64,000 nt of DNA from positions 1 through 64,000 of the forward strand of contig DAOPYN010000008.1 in NCBI GenBank assembly GCA_035352895.1. Direction: 5' to 3'. Within the stretch, counting starts at the first letter, position 1, and each line of letters begins with the position of its first letter. A program made the translations under genes and the position numbers. The notes under the pieces were generated by a model. That model did not search any database. It was not told the DNA's origin and saw only the letters and a list, made by a program, of their open reading frames with translations. Of this stretch, positions 51,822-59,518 are shown in pieces. This stretch comes from UBA5070 sp035352895 (GTDB lineage: Bacteria; Fibrobacterota; Fibrobacteria; UBA5070).

Positions 51822-53062
51822 GCGGTCAAGAGCAGCGGAGAGGGGAAGAGCGAAAGCTGCGTGGATTCAGGTGGTGCAGCCAGGAGAGGACGGATCCGTT
51901 CGGGCCGGAAATCGCGGTGGAGTCCCACGGCGAAGGGATCGTACAGGAAGGGGCGGGCGCGCTTGAGCACCACTCCGAAGCGCTGCAGGTGTTCCATCCG
52001 CACGGTCCCGTGGCGACGCCCTTCCACGATCAGCTTGGCCGATTTCACCCCGATGCCGGGAACCCGCAGGATGGTTTCCAGATCCGCGTGGTTCACGTCC
52101 ACCGGAAACCGCTCGGGATGCCGCAGCGCCCAGGCGGCCTTGGGGTCCAGATCCGGGTCGAGATCGGGATGGAGGTCGTCCACCAGCTCGTCGAACTGGA
52201 ACTTGTAGAAGCGCATGAGCCAATCGGCCTGGTAGAGGCGGTTCTCGCGCCGCAACGGCGGACGTGCCACCAAGGGCAGACGGGAATCGCGATTGACCGG
52301 GATGTAGCCGGAGTAGTAGACCCGCTTGAGCTGCTGCCTGCCGTACAACCCGGAAGCCAACGACAGGATCTGCAAGTCGGTTTCCGGCGAGGCGCCCACG
52401 ATGAGCTGCGTGCTCTGCCCCGCCGGCGAAAAGCGCGGGGCGTGTCGGGAAATCCTGGATTCCGCCTTGTGTTCCAGGATGCCTTGGTGGATGGAGTTCA
52501 TGGGGGTGAACACCGAGGCGTAGTCCTTTTCCGGCGCCAGGTGCTTGAGCCCTTCCTCGGAGGGGATCTCGATGTTCACGCTCAGGCGGTCCGCATACAG
52601 GCCCGCTTGGGCCACCAGGTCGGGGCTGGCGCCGGGGATGGTCTTGAGGTGGATGTACCCCCCGAAGCGATGCTGCACACGCAGCGTGCGGGCGACCGCG
52701 ACCAGCGCCTCCATGGTGGTGTCCACGCTGCCGAAGATGCCGGAACTGAGGAACAAGCCCTCGATGAGGTTGCGCCGGTAGAACTCGAGCGTGAGATTCA
52801 CCACCTCCGAAGGCCGGAAGGTGGCACGTGGGATGTCGTTGGAACGACGGTTGGAGCAGTAGGCGCAGTCGAACAGGCAGACGTTGGACAGGAGGATCTT
52901 CAGGAGCGAAACGCACCGACCGTCGTCTGTGAAGGTGTGGCAGATGCCGGAGGCCTCGCCGTTGCCCATGCCACCTTTGGGAGTGGACCGGGTGCTGCCG
53001 CTGGACGAACACGACACGTCGTACTTGGCCGCGGCCGAAAGGATCTTGAGCTTATCCTGCAC
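51818..53062 (-). CDS. TIGR03916 putative DNA modification/repair radical SAM protein
   Basis: A 414-residue radical-SAM enzyme. Its opening LKILSAAAKYDVSCSSSGS and the GGICHTFT-like GICHTFTDDGR are family hallmarks. The [4Fe-4S] Cys triad is NVCLFDCAYCSNR. The C-terminal part has a helix-hairpin-helix motif (ILRVPGIGVKSAKLIVEGR), consistent with DNA contact. It probably cleaves SAM to make a 5'-deoxyadenosyl radical; the DNA reaction is not known. The start is GTG at 53062, only 8 bases after a good -10 box, so the transcript may be leaderless. Confidence 0.93.
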   Translation of the reverse strand: MQDKLKILSAAAKYDVSCSSSGSTRSTPKGGMGNGEASGICHTFTDDGRCVSLLKILLSNVCLFDCAYCSNRRSNDIPRATFRPSEVVNLTLEFYRRNLIEGLFLSSGIFGSVDTTMEALVAVARTLRVQHRFGGYIHLKTIPGASPDLVAQAGLYADRLSVNIEIPSEEGLKHLAPEKDYASVFTPMNSIHQGILEHKAESRISRHAPRFSPAGQSTQLIVGASPETDLQILSLASGLYGRQQLKRVYYSGYIPVNRDSRLPLVARPPLRRENRLYQADWLMRFYKFQFDELVDDLHPDLDPDLDPKAAWALRHPERFPVDVNHADLETILRVPGIGVKSAKLIVEGRRHGTVRMEHLQRFGVVLKRARPFLYDPFAVGLHRDFRPERIRPLLAAPPESTQLSLFPSPLLLTA

Positions 53063-53070
53063 GGATAGGC

Positions 53071-53099
53071 AATATACGTTTGAGCAGTACTCAGAGCAA
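53071..53099 (-). promoter_or_regulatory. promoter of the radical-SAM/TIGR03915 pair
   Basis: On the minus strand, TTGCTC (53099-53094) is followed 17 bases later by TATATT (53076-53071), then 8 bases to the GTG start. The spacing is ideal and transcription would begin at or within one or two bases of the start codon, predicting a leaderless mRNA. Confidence 0.5.
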
Positions 53100-53125
53100 C
53101 CGATTTCTCGCGCCCGTGCCGGGGA

Positions 53126-54061
53126 TCAGAACTCGTGGACAAGGAAGGGTCGCAGGGCGGAAGAGGCCTCCTCCACGTCCCGCAGGAGGATCATCTCGGT
53201 GCGGTCTCCGTGGCGGATGTTCACCACCACGCGATCCAGGGAACGACGCGTGATGTGCAGCCCGCGTCCGTGGTTGAGGTCGTTGAGCTGGATCCCTTGG
53301 GCGCCGCGCACCCGGTTGGCCTCCAGCCAGGTCAGGATCTGCTGCTTGGTGAGGCGCCCGCCGCGATCCACCACAGAGCACCCCCATGCCGCAGGGCTTT
53401 TTCCGAAGAACACGTACACCGCCTGGTCGCGTCCCAGCTTGGCATCCAGGTCCCATTCGGACTTCATCTCGCCTTCCTGGTCCAACGATCCGTAGAAGAC
53501 CGCGTTGCTGACCATTTCGGCCAGCGATCGCCGGAACACCCGGCGAATCTCTCCTTCCGGGAACCACCCCGCGACTTCGGCGACCACGGTGTCGATCTCC
53601 GAAGCGCTGCCCACCTGGCGGGCGTGGACTTCGGCCTGGGGCCCCAGCCAGCGCTGCAACCCGAAGACGTCCTCCGTCAGAAGCGATTGGGCGGTCTCCA
53701 CCAGATCGCGCAGCGGATGGGCTCCGTGGCGCGGCAGAAGGCTGCCCACGTCGTATTCCAGCGCCAAACGGAAATGTTCCTCCACCGGCGTGGAGGAAAG
53801 GATGGCGTAGCGCGTATCGGGGCGCAGCTCGCGAAGGAACTGCACCAGGTCGAACCAGGCGATGCCGGTCAACCCGGTGTCGGCGACCAGGAGCCGGTAC
53901 GAGCGGTTCTGGAGCAGATCCAGCGCCCGGTTGCCGTCCTCGGCCAGCTCCACGGAAAGCCCCAGCTCGTCTTCCAGGCTGCGGGCGGCGCGTCGACGGA
54001 ACGATGCGTCCGGACACGCCAACAGGACCCTCTGGCCACCCAGATCCCGGAAGCCCGCCAT
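53126..54061 (-). CDS. receiver - RsbW-like HATPase fusion (signalling)
   Basis: A 311-residue protein in two parts. Residues about 1-125 are a two-component receiver domain: the likely phospho-acceptor Asp is in LLVADTGLTGI, followed by AILSST; the Lys of the LxKP loop is Arg (LLPRHG). Residues about 165-295 are a histidine-kinase-type ATPase of the anti-sigma-factor RsbW/SpoIIAB kind: SLAEMVSNAVFYGS (N box), VVDRGG (G1) and GRGLHITRRSL (G2). There is no phospho-acceptor His domain. It may bind a sigma factor or its antagonist depending on receiver state. Directly downstream of rseP (1 base gap). Confidence 0.82.
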   Translation of the reverse strand: MAGFRDLGGQRVLLACPDASFRRRAARSLEDELGLSVELAEDGNRALDLLQNRSYRLLVADTGLTGIAWFDLVQFLRELRPDTRYAILSSTPVEEHFRLALEYDVGSLLPRHGAHPLRDLVETAQSLLTEDVFGLQRWLGPQAEVHARQVGSASEIDTVVAEVAGWFPEGEIRRVFRRSLAEMVSNAVFYGSLDQEGEMKSEWDLDAKLGRDQAVYVFFGKSPAAWGCSVVDRGGRLTKQQILTWLEANRVRGAQGIQLNDLNHGRGLHITRRSLDRVVVNIRHGDRTEMILLRDVEEASSALRPFLVHEF

Positions 54062-54062
54062 G

Positions 54063-55481
54063 CTACTTGAACATGTTCCAGCGTTGGATGTCGAAATACG
54101 TCACGTAGAGCGCCAGCATCAGGAACAAGGCCACCACCACCATGGACAACCGTTCCATGAGCATCCGGTCGGCCTTGCGCCCCCTGATCTTCTCGATGGC
54201 GAGCTCCACCAGCCGTCCACCGTCGGTGACCACCAGCGGAAGGAAGTTCAGGATGCCCAGGTTGATGGACAAGAGCACCATCCAGTCCACCAGCCGCTCC
54301 CAGCCCAGGCGCGCGATGGCACCCGATGCGCGCACGATGCCCACCGGACCCGACAGATTCTGTGCATCCACCTTGCGGGACAGGAGCTTGCCCAGGATGC
54401 GGAACACGGCCGTTCCCTTGTCCACGGCGCCCTCGAACGCGAACCCGATCGCCTCCACCGGGCCGTAGCGGTGGAAGAAGGTGGGCACCACGTCCATGGG
54501 AACCACGCCGATCCGCCAACGTCCATCCCTGGCATCCTTCCGCGCGGTCACCTCCACGACGGAACGTCCCTCCTTGCGGGCCAGGGCGAAGCGCATGGTG
54601 CGCCCCGCGCTCCCCTGCACCGTCTGGATGAAGTCCTCGGCTCCGGTGGTCTGGCGACCATCCACGGAAAGAATCGTGTCGTCGGCGCGGATTCCGGCGA
54701 TCGCGGCCGGGGTGGAATCCAGCACCCGGGCAAGCACCAGCCTGCCGCCGAACTCCATTCCCGCCCATCCGATGCGGGTGGCCTTGATGGGGGCCAGTGC
54801 CGGCCGGAAAGCGAACACGCTGTCCCGACCGTTCTTCAGGATGGAGACGCGCACGTCGTCTTCCAGGCTGGTGGCGATATCCTCGGCGAAGCGGGACGCT
54901 CCGGCGAGCGGTTTGCCGTCGAGCGCCACCACGGTGTCGCCGGCACGGATGCCCACCTTGAAGGCCGGCCCCGAGGTATCAGCCGCCGAGAGGACCATGC
55001 TTCCCTTGACCTCGACGTTCACCCCCACCATGGCCACCACCCACAGGGCCGCCAGCGCGAAGGCGATGTTCACCAGAGGACCCGCCGCGGCGATGGCCGC
55101 CCGCCATCCGATGGACACCTCCTCGTAGCCCTTCAAGGCCGAGGTGTTTCCGTTCCATCGGCGTTCCAGTTCGTTCTGCGTGGAGGGATCCTGGGGTTTC
55201 CCCTCCAGGGCCGAGGTGGGCTCGCCGCGCATAGCCACGTACCCTCCGAACAGCACCGCGCAGACGCGGTATTCGGTCTCGCCCACCTTGAGCCCGAAGA
55301 GCCTGGGCCCGAAACCGATGGAGAACACCTCCACATGCACACCCGCGCGACGCGCGACCAGGAAGTGTCCAAGCTCGTGTATGAGGACCAGAAACGACAA
55401 GACGCCGATCCCGATCAGCGCCCCCAGGATGTCGGAGCGGAAGAAGGACACCAGGGCGGGAGGGAGAAGACCTGCGCTCAT
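54063..55481 (-). CDS. rseP: RIP metalloprotease RseP (site-2 protease)
   Basis: A 472-residue intramembrane zinc protease. LIHELGHFLVARRAGV carries the zinc motif (His35, Glu36, His39). Two PDZ domains lie in the middle (GPAFKVGIRAGDTVVALDG and AIAGIRADDTILSVDG). The third metal ligand region is NFLPLVVTDGGRL, in which the usual LDGG is TDGG; the Asp is kept. ATG 55481 overlaps the dxr stop as ATGA. RseP cleaves anti-sigma factors in envelope stress responses. The signalling gene immediately downstream strengthens a stress-response reading. Confidence 0.95.
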   Translation of the reverse strand: MSAGLLPPALVSFFRSDILGALIGIGVLSFLVLIHELGHFLVARRAGVHVEVFSIGFGPRLFGLKVGETEYRVCAVLFGGYVAMRGEPTSALEGKPQDPSTQNELERRWNGNTSALKGYEEVSIGWRAAIAAAGPLVNIAFALAALWVVAMVGVNVEVKGSMVLSAADTSGPAFKVGIRAGDTVVALDGKPLAGASRFAEDIATSLEDDVRVSILKNGRDSVFAFRPALAPIKATRIGWAGMEFGGRLVLARVLDSTPAAIAGIRADDTILSVDGRQTTGAEDFIQTVQGSAGRTMRFALARKEGRSVVEVTARKDARDGRWRIGVVPMDVVPTFFHRYGPVEAIGFAFEGAVDKGTAVFRILGKLLSRKVDAQNLSGPVGIVRASGAIARLGWERLVDWMVLLSINLGILNFLPLVVTDGGRLVELAIEKIRGRKADRMLMERLSMVVVALFLMLALYVTYFDIQRWNMFK

Positions 55482-56647
55482 GAGAGGGAACCAGCTTCCA
55501 GGTGGGCGAGTTCGTTCACTCGTCGACGGGCCCACGCGTCCGCGGCGAGCAGTTCTTCAAGATCGGGATGCCTGCCGAAGGATTGCTCGGACAGGCAGCA
55601 TTCCACCAACCGCACGATGCCCATGTAGGGGATCCTCCGGTCCAGGAACAGTGCCACGGCCGCCTCGTTCGCCGCGTTCAGCACGGCCGGAGCCGCCCCT
55701 CCCCGCTCGCCGGCCGCGTAGGCCAGCCCCAGGGCGGGAAAACGCTCGTGGTCGGGTGCCTGGAAGCTCAACGTACCCAGCTTGGCCAGATCGAGCCGTT
55801 CTCCGGAAAGTGTCACCCTCTTGGGGGCCACCAGCGAATACAGGATGGGCAGACGCATGTCTGGTGTGCCCAGCTGGGCCATCAGGGCGCCATCCTGGAA
55901 CTGGACCATCGAATGGACATGGCTCCCCGGATGCACCAGCACCCGGATGCGGTCGTACCCGACGCGGAACAGGTGGTGCGCCTCGATCACCTCGAGCCCC
56001 TTGTTGAAGAGGGTGGAGCTGTCGATGGTGATCTTGGGGCCCATGGTCCAGGTGGGATGCTTCAGCGCCTGTTCCACCGTGATGTGGGCGAATCGGTCGA
56101 TGGGCAACTCCCGGAAGGGACCACCGGAAGCGGTCAGGACCAGGGCTTCCACCTCGGTGGTGGGCGTACCGCCCAGACACTGGTGGAGGGCCGAATGCTC
56201 CGAATCGATGGGATACAACCGGGCCTTGGGGTATTCGTCCAGCAGGCGGTTGATCCGCTCCCCGGCCATCACCAGGGTTTCCTTGTTGGCCAGGCAGACA
56301 CGCAGTCCGCGGCGGATGGCTTCCATGGTGGGAAGGCATCCGATGGAGCCCACCAGGCCGTTGACCAGGGTGGTGGCTTCCAGGTCGGCCACCAGCTCCA
56401 GAAGGCCCTCCATGCCGAAGCTCACCGACCGCCCCAGAAGGGAGGCGGCCCGCTTGGCCGAGGGTTCGTCGAAGAGCGCCAGGCGGGCCTTGGGGAATTC
56501 ACGGGCGATCGCGCAGAACTCGTCCACCTTCGAGTGGGCCGCCAGGCCCACGATGTGGAAACGGTCCGGATGTTCACGCACGACGGAGAGGGTGCTGGCG
56601 CCGATCGAGCCGGTGGCGCCCAAAAGCACAAGATTCTGAACGGACAT
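55478..56647 (-). CDS. dxr: 1-deoxy-D-xylulose 5-phosphate reductoisomerase
   Basis: A 389-residue enzyme of the methylerythritol phosphate pathway to isoprenoids: DXP plus NADPH gives MEP. NADPH motif GATGSIGAST is at residues 9-18; ANKETLVMAGE, IDSEHSALHQCL and ASGGPFRELP hold the metal and substrate site, followed by HPTWTMGPKITIDSSTLFNKGLE. Length and order are normal. I chose ATG 56647 (MSVQNLVLLGATG); the frame is open upstream but not protein-like. The dxr-rseP order is common in bacteria. Confidence 0.96.
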   Translation of the reverse strand: MSVQNLVLLGATGSIGASTLSVVREHPDRFHIVGLAAHSKVDEFCAIAREFPKARLALFDEPSAKRAASLLGRSVSFGMEGLLELVADLEATTLVNGLVGSIGCLPTMEAIRRGLRVCLANKETLVMAGERINRLLDEYPKARLYPIDSEHSALHQCLGGTPTTEVEALVLTASGGPFRELPIDRFAHITVEQALKHPTWTMGPKITIDSSTLFNKGLEVIEAHHLFRVGYDRIRVLVHPGSHVHSMVQFQDGALMAQLGTPDMRLPILYSLVAPKRVTLSGERLDLAKLGTLSFQAPDHERFPALGLAYAAGERGGAAPAVLNAANEAAVALFLDRRIPYMGIVRLVECCLSEQSFGRHPDLEELLAADAWARRRVNELAHLEAGSLS

Positions 56648-56703
56648 GCCCTGGGAATGTACCAAACCCCACCCCGCGGGCGAGGCAGGAATGTGTCTGC
56701 GGT

Positions 56704-57489
56704 CTACGCCGAGGTGGCCAGTCGCGCGCGGATCGTGGAATGGAGCGCACCGTTGGCGGACAGGCCGTTGCCCAGCTCCAGGAGCCCTTTTCCGTCCAGG
56801 CTCGAGAAGGCCCCTCCGGCTTCCTGGAGGATCACTCCCATGGGGGCCACGTCCCACACGTTCACGACGGGATCCAGCATGGCCTCGGCCCGCCCGCAGG
56901 CCACCAGCAGGTGGCCATAGCAGTCACCCCAACCGCGGGCCACTCCTGCTTCGCCGCGCATGGCCATCCACTCCTTGCCCCACGGACTGCGCGAGACGGT
57001 GATGGCCGAGCCGTCCAGGAGAAGGGCATCGGAAAGGTCGGACACCTCCGATACCCGCGCCTGGGTGCCGTTGAGCCAAGCCCCCAGGCCCCGCGCCGCC
57101 CACAGGCTTTCGCCCAGGGCCGGCATGTGGATCACCCCCACCACGGGCTGGTCGCCGTCCAGAAGGGCCAGGAGGGTTCCGAAGAGAGGCACTCCATGGA
57201 TGAACGCCTTGGTGCCGTCGATGGGATCCACCACCCACTTGTAGCGCGCCTGGGGCAGATGGACTCCGTATTCCTCGCCGATCACCCCGTGGGTGGGCCG
57301 CAAGGTGGCGAGCCTCGCGCGGATCAGCTCCTCCGCCTGGCGGTCGGCTTCGGTCACCGGCGAGTTGTCGCGCTTCTTCACCACCGCGATCTTCCTCTGG
57401 AAACGCGAGAGGATGGGGGTTTCCGCCTGCTTGACCAGATCCCTGGCCAGGGCGAGCTCTTGTTCCAGATCCAATTCGGGATGGCTCAT
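56704..57489 (-). CDS. inositol monophosphatase-family phosphatase
   Basis: A 261-residue magnesium-dependent phosphatase of the IMPase/FBPase-like superfamily. Motif A GEEYG (near residue 79) carries a metal Glu; WVVDPIDGTKAFIHG (near 91) has the DPIDGT motif; the late WDVAPMGVILQEAGG closes the site. The pattern VTEADRQAEELIR and DPIDGTKAF fits the HisN (histidinol-phosphatase) and inositol phosphatase branches about equally, so I give no symbol. ATG 57489 begins MSHPELDLEQ; no strong ribosome site is seen. It lies 56 bases before dxr in the same direction. Confidence 0.9.
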   Translation of the reverse strand: MSHPELDLEQELALARDLVKQAETPILSRFQRKIAVVKKRDNSPVTEADRQAEELIRARLATLRPTHGVIGEEYGVHLPQARYKWVVDPIDGTKAFIHGVPLFGTLLALLDGDQPVVGVIHMPALGESLWAARGLGAWLNGTQARVSEVSDLSDALLLDGSAITVSRSPWGKEWMAMRGEAGVARGWGDCYGHLLVACGRAEAMLDPVVNVWDVAPMGVILQEAGGAFSSLDGKGLLELGNGLSANGALHSTIRARLATSA

Positions 57490-57601
57490 GGGAAAAAAGG
57501 TACGAGGCGAACGCGGGAAAGGGCAATCCGCGTCCGGAAAGAACCGGTTGTGTTGTCGGGTTGTTGACTGTCCCCTCGTAGTGAGCGTATCCTGTTGGGG
57601 T

Positions 57602-57961
57602 ATGAAGTCGATCGACGTGGATTGCCCGCATTGCGGTTGCTCGTGCGACCTGCGACTGGACGAGAACACCCAGGTCGTTCTGCTCGTCTGTCCATCCTGC
57701 GGCGCCTCGTTGGTCTCCTACTACGGCCAGACCTTCCAGGTGGAGCCATCGGAGTTCCGCTACCTGCGCCAGCGCGGCGGCATGAAGGAGGCCCAGGGAG
57801 CCCTGCGTGTGAAGCAACGCATCTCGCGCCTGCCGGTGGCCGTCCACTCGGCGGGCGAACCGGTGATGGACCACGCCGTGGGCGCCGACGAGATCCTGGA
57901 ACTCCACGTGGCGCTGGACAAGTGCCAGAGCGTCGAGGATTTCCTCAAGGCGCTGGACTGA
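57602..57961 (+). CDS. small zinc-ribbon protein
   Basis: A 119-residue cytoplasmic protein. Residues 8-38 hold two Cys pairs (CPHCGC and CPSCG) and so a zinc ribbon: VDCPHCGCSCDLRLDE, then VLLVCPSCGASLVSYYG. The rest is a basic-then-acidic tail ending in VEDFLKALD. I do not recognise the family. ATG 57602 lies in a good frame; the longer open frame upstream belongs to the opposite strand's phosphatase gene. The divergent gap (57490-57601) contains the promoters of both. Confidence 0.7.
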   Translation: MKSIDVDCPHCGCSCDLRLDENTQVVLLVCPSCGASLVSYYGQTFQVEPSEFRYLRQRGGMKEAQGALRVKQRISRLPVAVHSAGEPVMDHAVGADEILELHVALDKCQSVEDFLKALD

Positions 57962-57988
57962 GCGGAATTCTCTAGTTTCCTTCCCAGC

Positions 57989-59518
57989 ATGCTCGGCTAC
58001 GCCGAAACCCATTTCAAGTTCAGGCTGCCGTGGTCGCCGCTCTTTCGTGCTTTGCCGGAGATGATCCTGGACGCGCCTTCCCTGGCCCTCCCCCATCAGG
58101 ACATCCCTCTGACGTTGGCTGTCCACGACGCCCATCGCTTTCCCGTGCGGCTGGAGGAGGTGCGGTTGGTGGCCCGCGCCCAGGGGCGGATGCAGCAGGC
58201 CACCTGGAACCCGGGAATGCCCCTGGACCAACCCTTCCACTGGATCTCGCTTCCCTGGCCGGGCGAACGGATCGAGGGAGCCCAATGGGTGGATGCCGTC
58301 TTCCGCATCACCGACGCCAAGGGCAAATGCTGGACCTTCCTGAACCACAACCTTCCGGGACTGCCTCCCTCGAGCCTTCGCATCCTGCGGTTGGGCAGCG
58401 ACTTTCCCGCACCTGAAGGATGGGTCTGTGGCGACCTCCACTGCCACACCGTCTGGAGCGAGGATCCGGTGGAATGGGGAGGCGATCCGATGGTGATGCG
58501 TCGGGCGGCGCGCTGCCTGGGTCTTGGCTTCTACGCGGCCACCGACCACTCCTACGACTTCGCCTGGAACCACCCGGACTACCTATCCCCCGCCGATCCC
58601 GTCCAACGCTTCGATGCCTTCCGCAGGAGTCTTCCCGCCGACGAACCCGGGATGCCCGTGGTCCTGCCCGCCGAGGAGATCAGCTGCGGAAACTCCCGCG
58701 GGGAGAACATCCACCTGCTGGCCATCGACCACCCCGACTACCTCCCCGGCCAAGGCGATGGCGGCCGACGCGGCCTGGACAACCGACCGGACCTTTCCAT
58801 CCTCCAGGTCCTGGAACGGTTGACGGAATCCGGCGCCCCGGCGTTCGCGGCACACCCCCGCCCGGGAATCGGGTGGTTGCAACGGAAGATCTTCCGGCGC
58901 GGCCAGTGGGACCCGCAGGATCTGCGGCCTGGTCTGCATGGACTGCAGATCGCCAATGGATCGTGGGGACGCGATTTCCTCTCCGGCCGGGACCTGTGGG
59001 TGAACGACCTGTTGGCGGGGAACCGTCGACTGCCCATCGCGGGCAACGACGCGCACGGGGACCTCAACCGCGCCACCCAGGTGGCCTTCCCCCTGCTGCG
59101 CCTCGGCCAGACCGATCTCCACCGGTTCGGACACCAGCGCACCTGGATCTTCCCGGGCCATTCCCCTTCCCGCTCCTCCCTGCGCGAGGCCCTGACGGGA
59201 GCTCCCTGCGTGATCTCGGACGGCCCGTGGCTCGGGCTGTCCGTGCCGGGTGCGGCCCACGCGGTGGAACGCTCCGAAGGTACGGGACGGATCGTCGGAG
59301 AAAGCCTGGTGGAATTCGGAAGGATCCGGCGCGTGGTCGTGTTCAGCCACGCCAGAAGCGAAAGCGCCGAATCCGTCCTGTTGGACCTTTCCCCCGCGGC
59401 GCTGCGAGTCGATTCCGCGTTCCAGGTCCCGGCGGACACTCGATACGTGCGCGCCGAGCTCTGGACGGAATCCGGCCACCGTGCCCTCACCCGGGCCGTG
59501 GAGCCGGATCCGGGCTAG
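57989..59518 (+). CDS. PHP-domain CehA/McbA-type metallohydrolase
   Basis: A 509-residue protein of the CehA/McbA PHP group, whose characterised members cleave carbamates or aromatic esters with a metal centre. PHP motifs appear in order: GDLHCHTVWSED (residues about 148-159), YAATDHSYDF, AFAAHPRPGI and AGNDAHGDL. The N-terminal ~140 residues are a beta-rich domain; the C-terminal ~100 are another beta-sandwich-like segment. No signal peptide. The TAG stop is inside a CTAG that also ends the convergent surface-protein gene. Confidence 0.85.
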   Translation: MLGYAETHFKFRLPWSPLFRALPEMILDAPSLALPHQDIPLTLAVHDAHRFPVRLEEVRLVARAQGRMQQATWNPGMPLDQPFHWISLPWPGERIEGAQWVDAVFRITDAKGKCWTFLNHNLPGLPPSSLRILRLGSDFPAPEGWVCGDLHCHTVWSEDPVEWGGDPMVMRRAARCLGLGFYAATDHSYDFAWNHPDYLSPADPVQRFDAFRRSLPADEPGMPVVLPAEEISCGNSRGENIHLLAIDHPDYLPGQGDGGRRGLDNRPDLSILQVLERLTESGAPAFAAHPRPGIGWLQRKIFRRGQWDPQDLRPGLHGLQIANGSWGRDFLSGRDLWVNDLLAGNRRLPIAGNDAHGDLNRATQVAFPLLRLGQTDLHRFGHQRTWIFPGHSPSRSSLREALTGAPCVISDGPWLGLSVPGAAHAVERSEGTGRIVGESLVEFGRIRRVVVFSHARSESAESVLLDLSPAALRVDSAFQVPADTRYVRAELWTESGHRALTRAVEPDPG

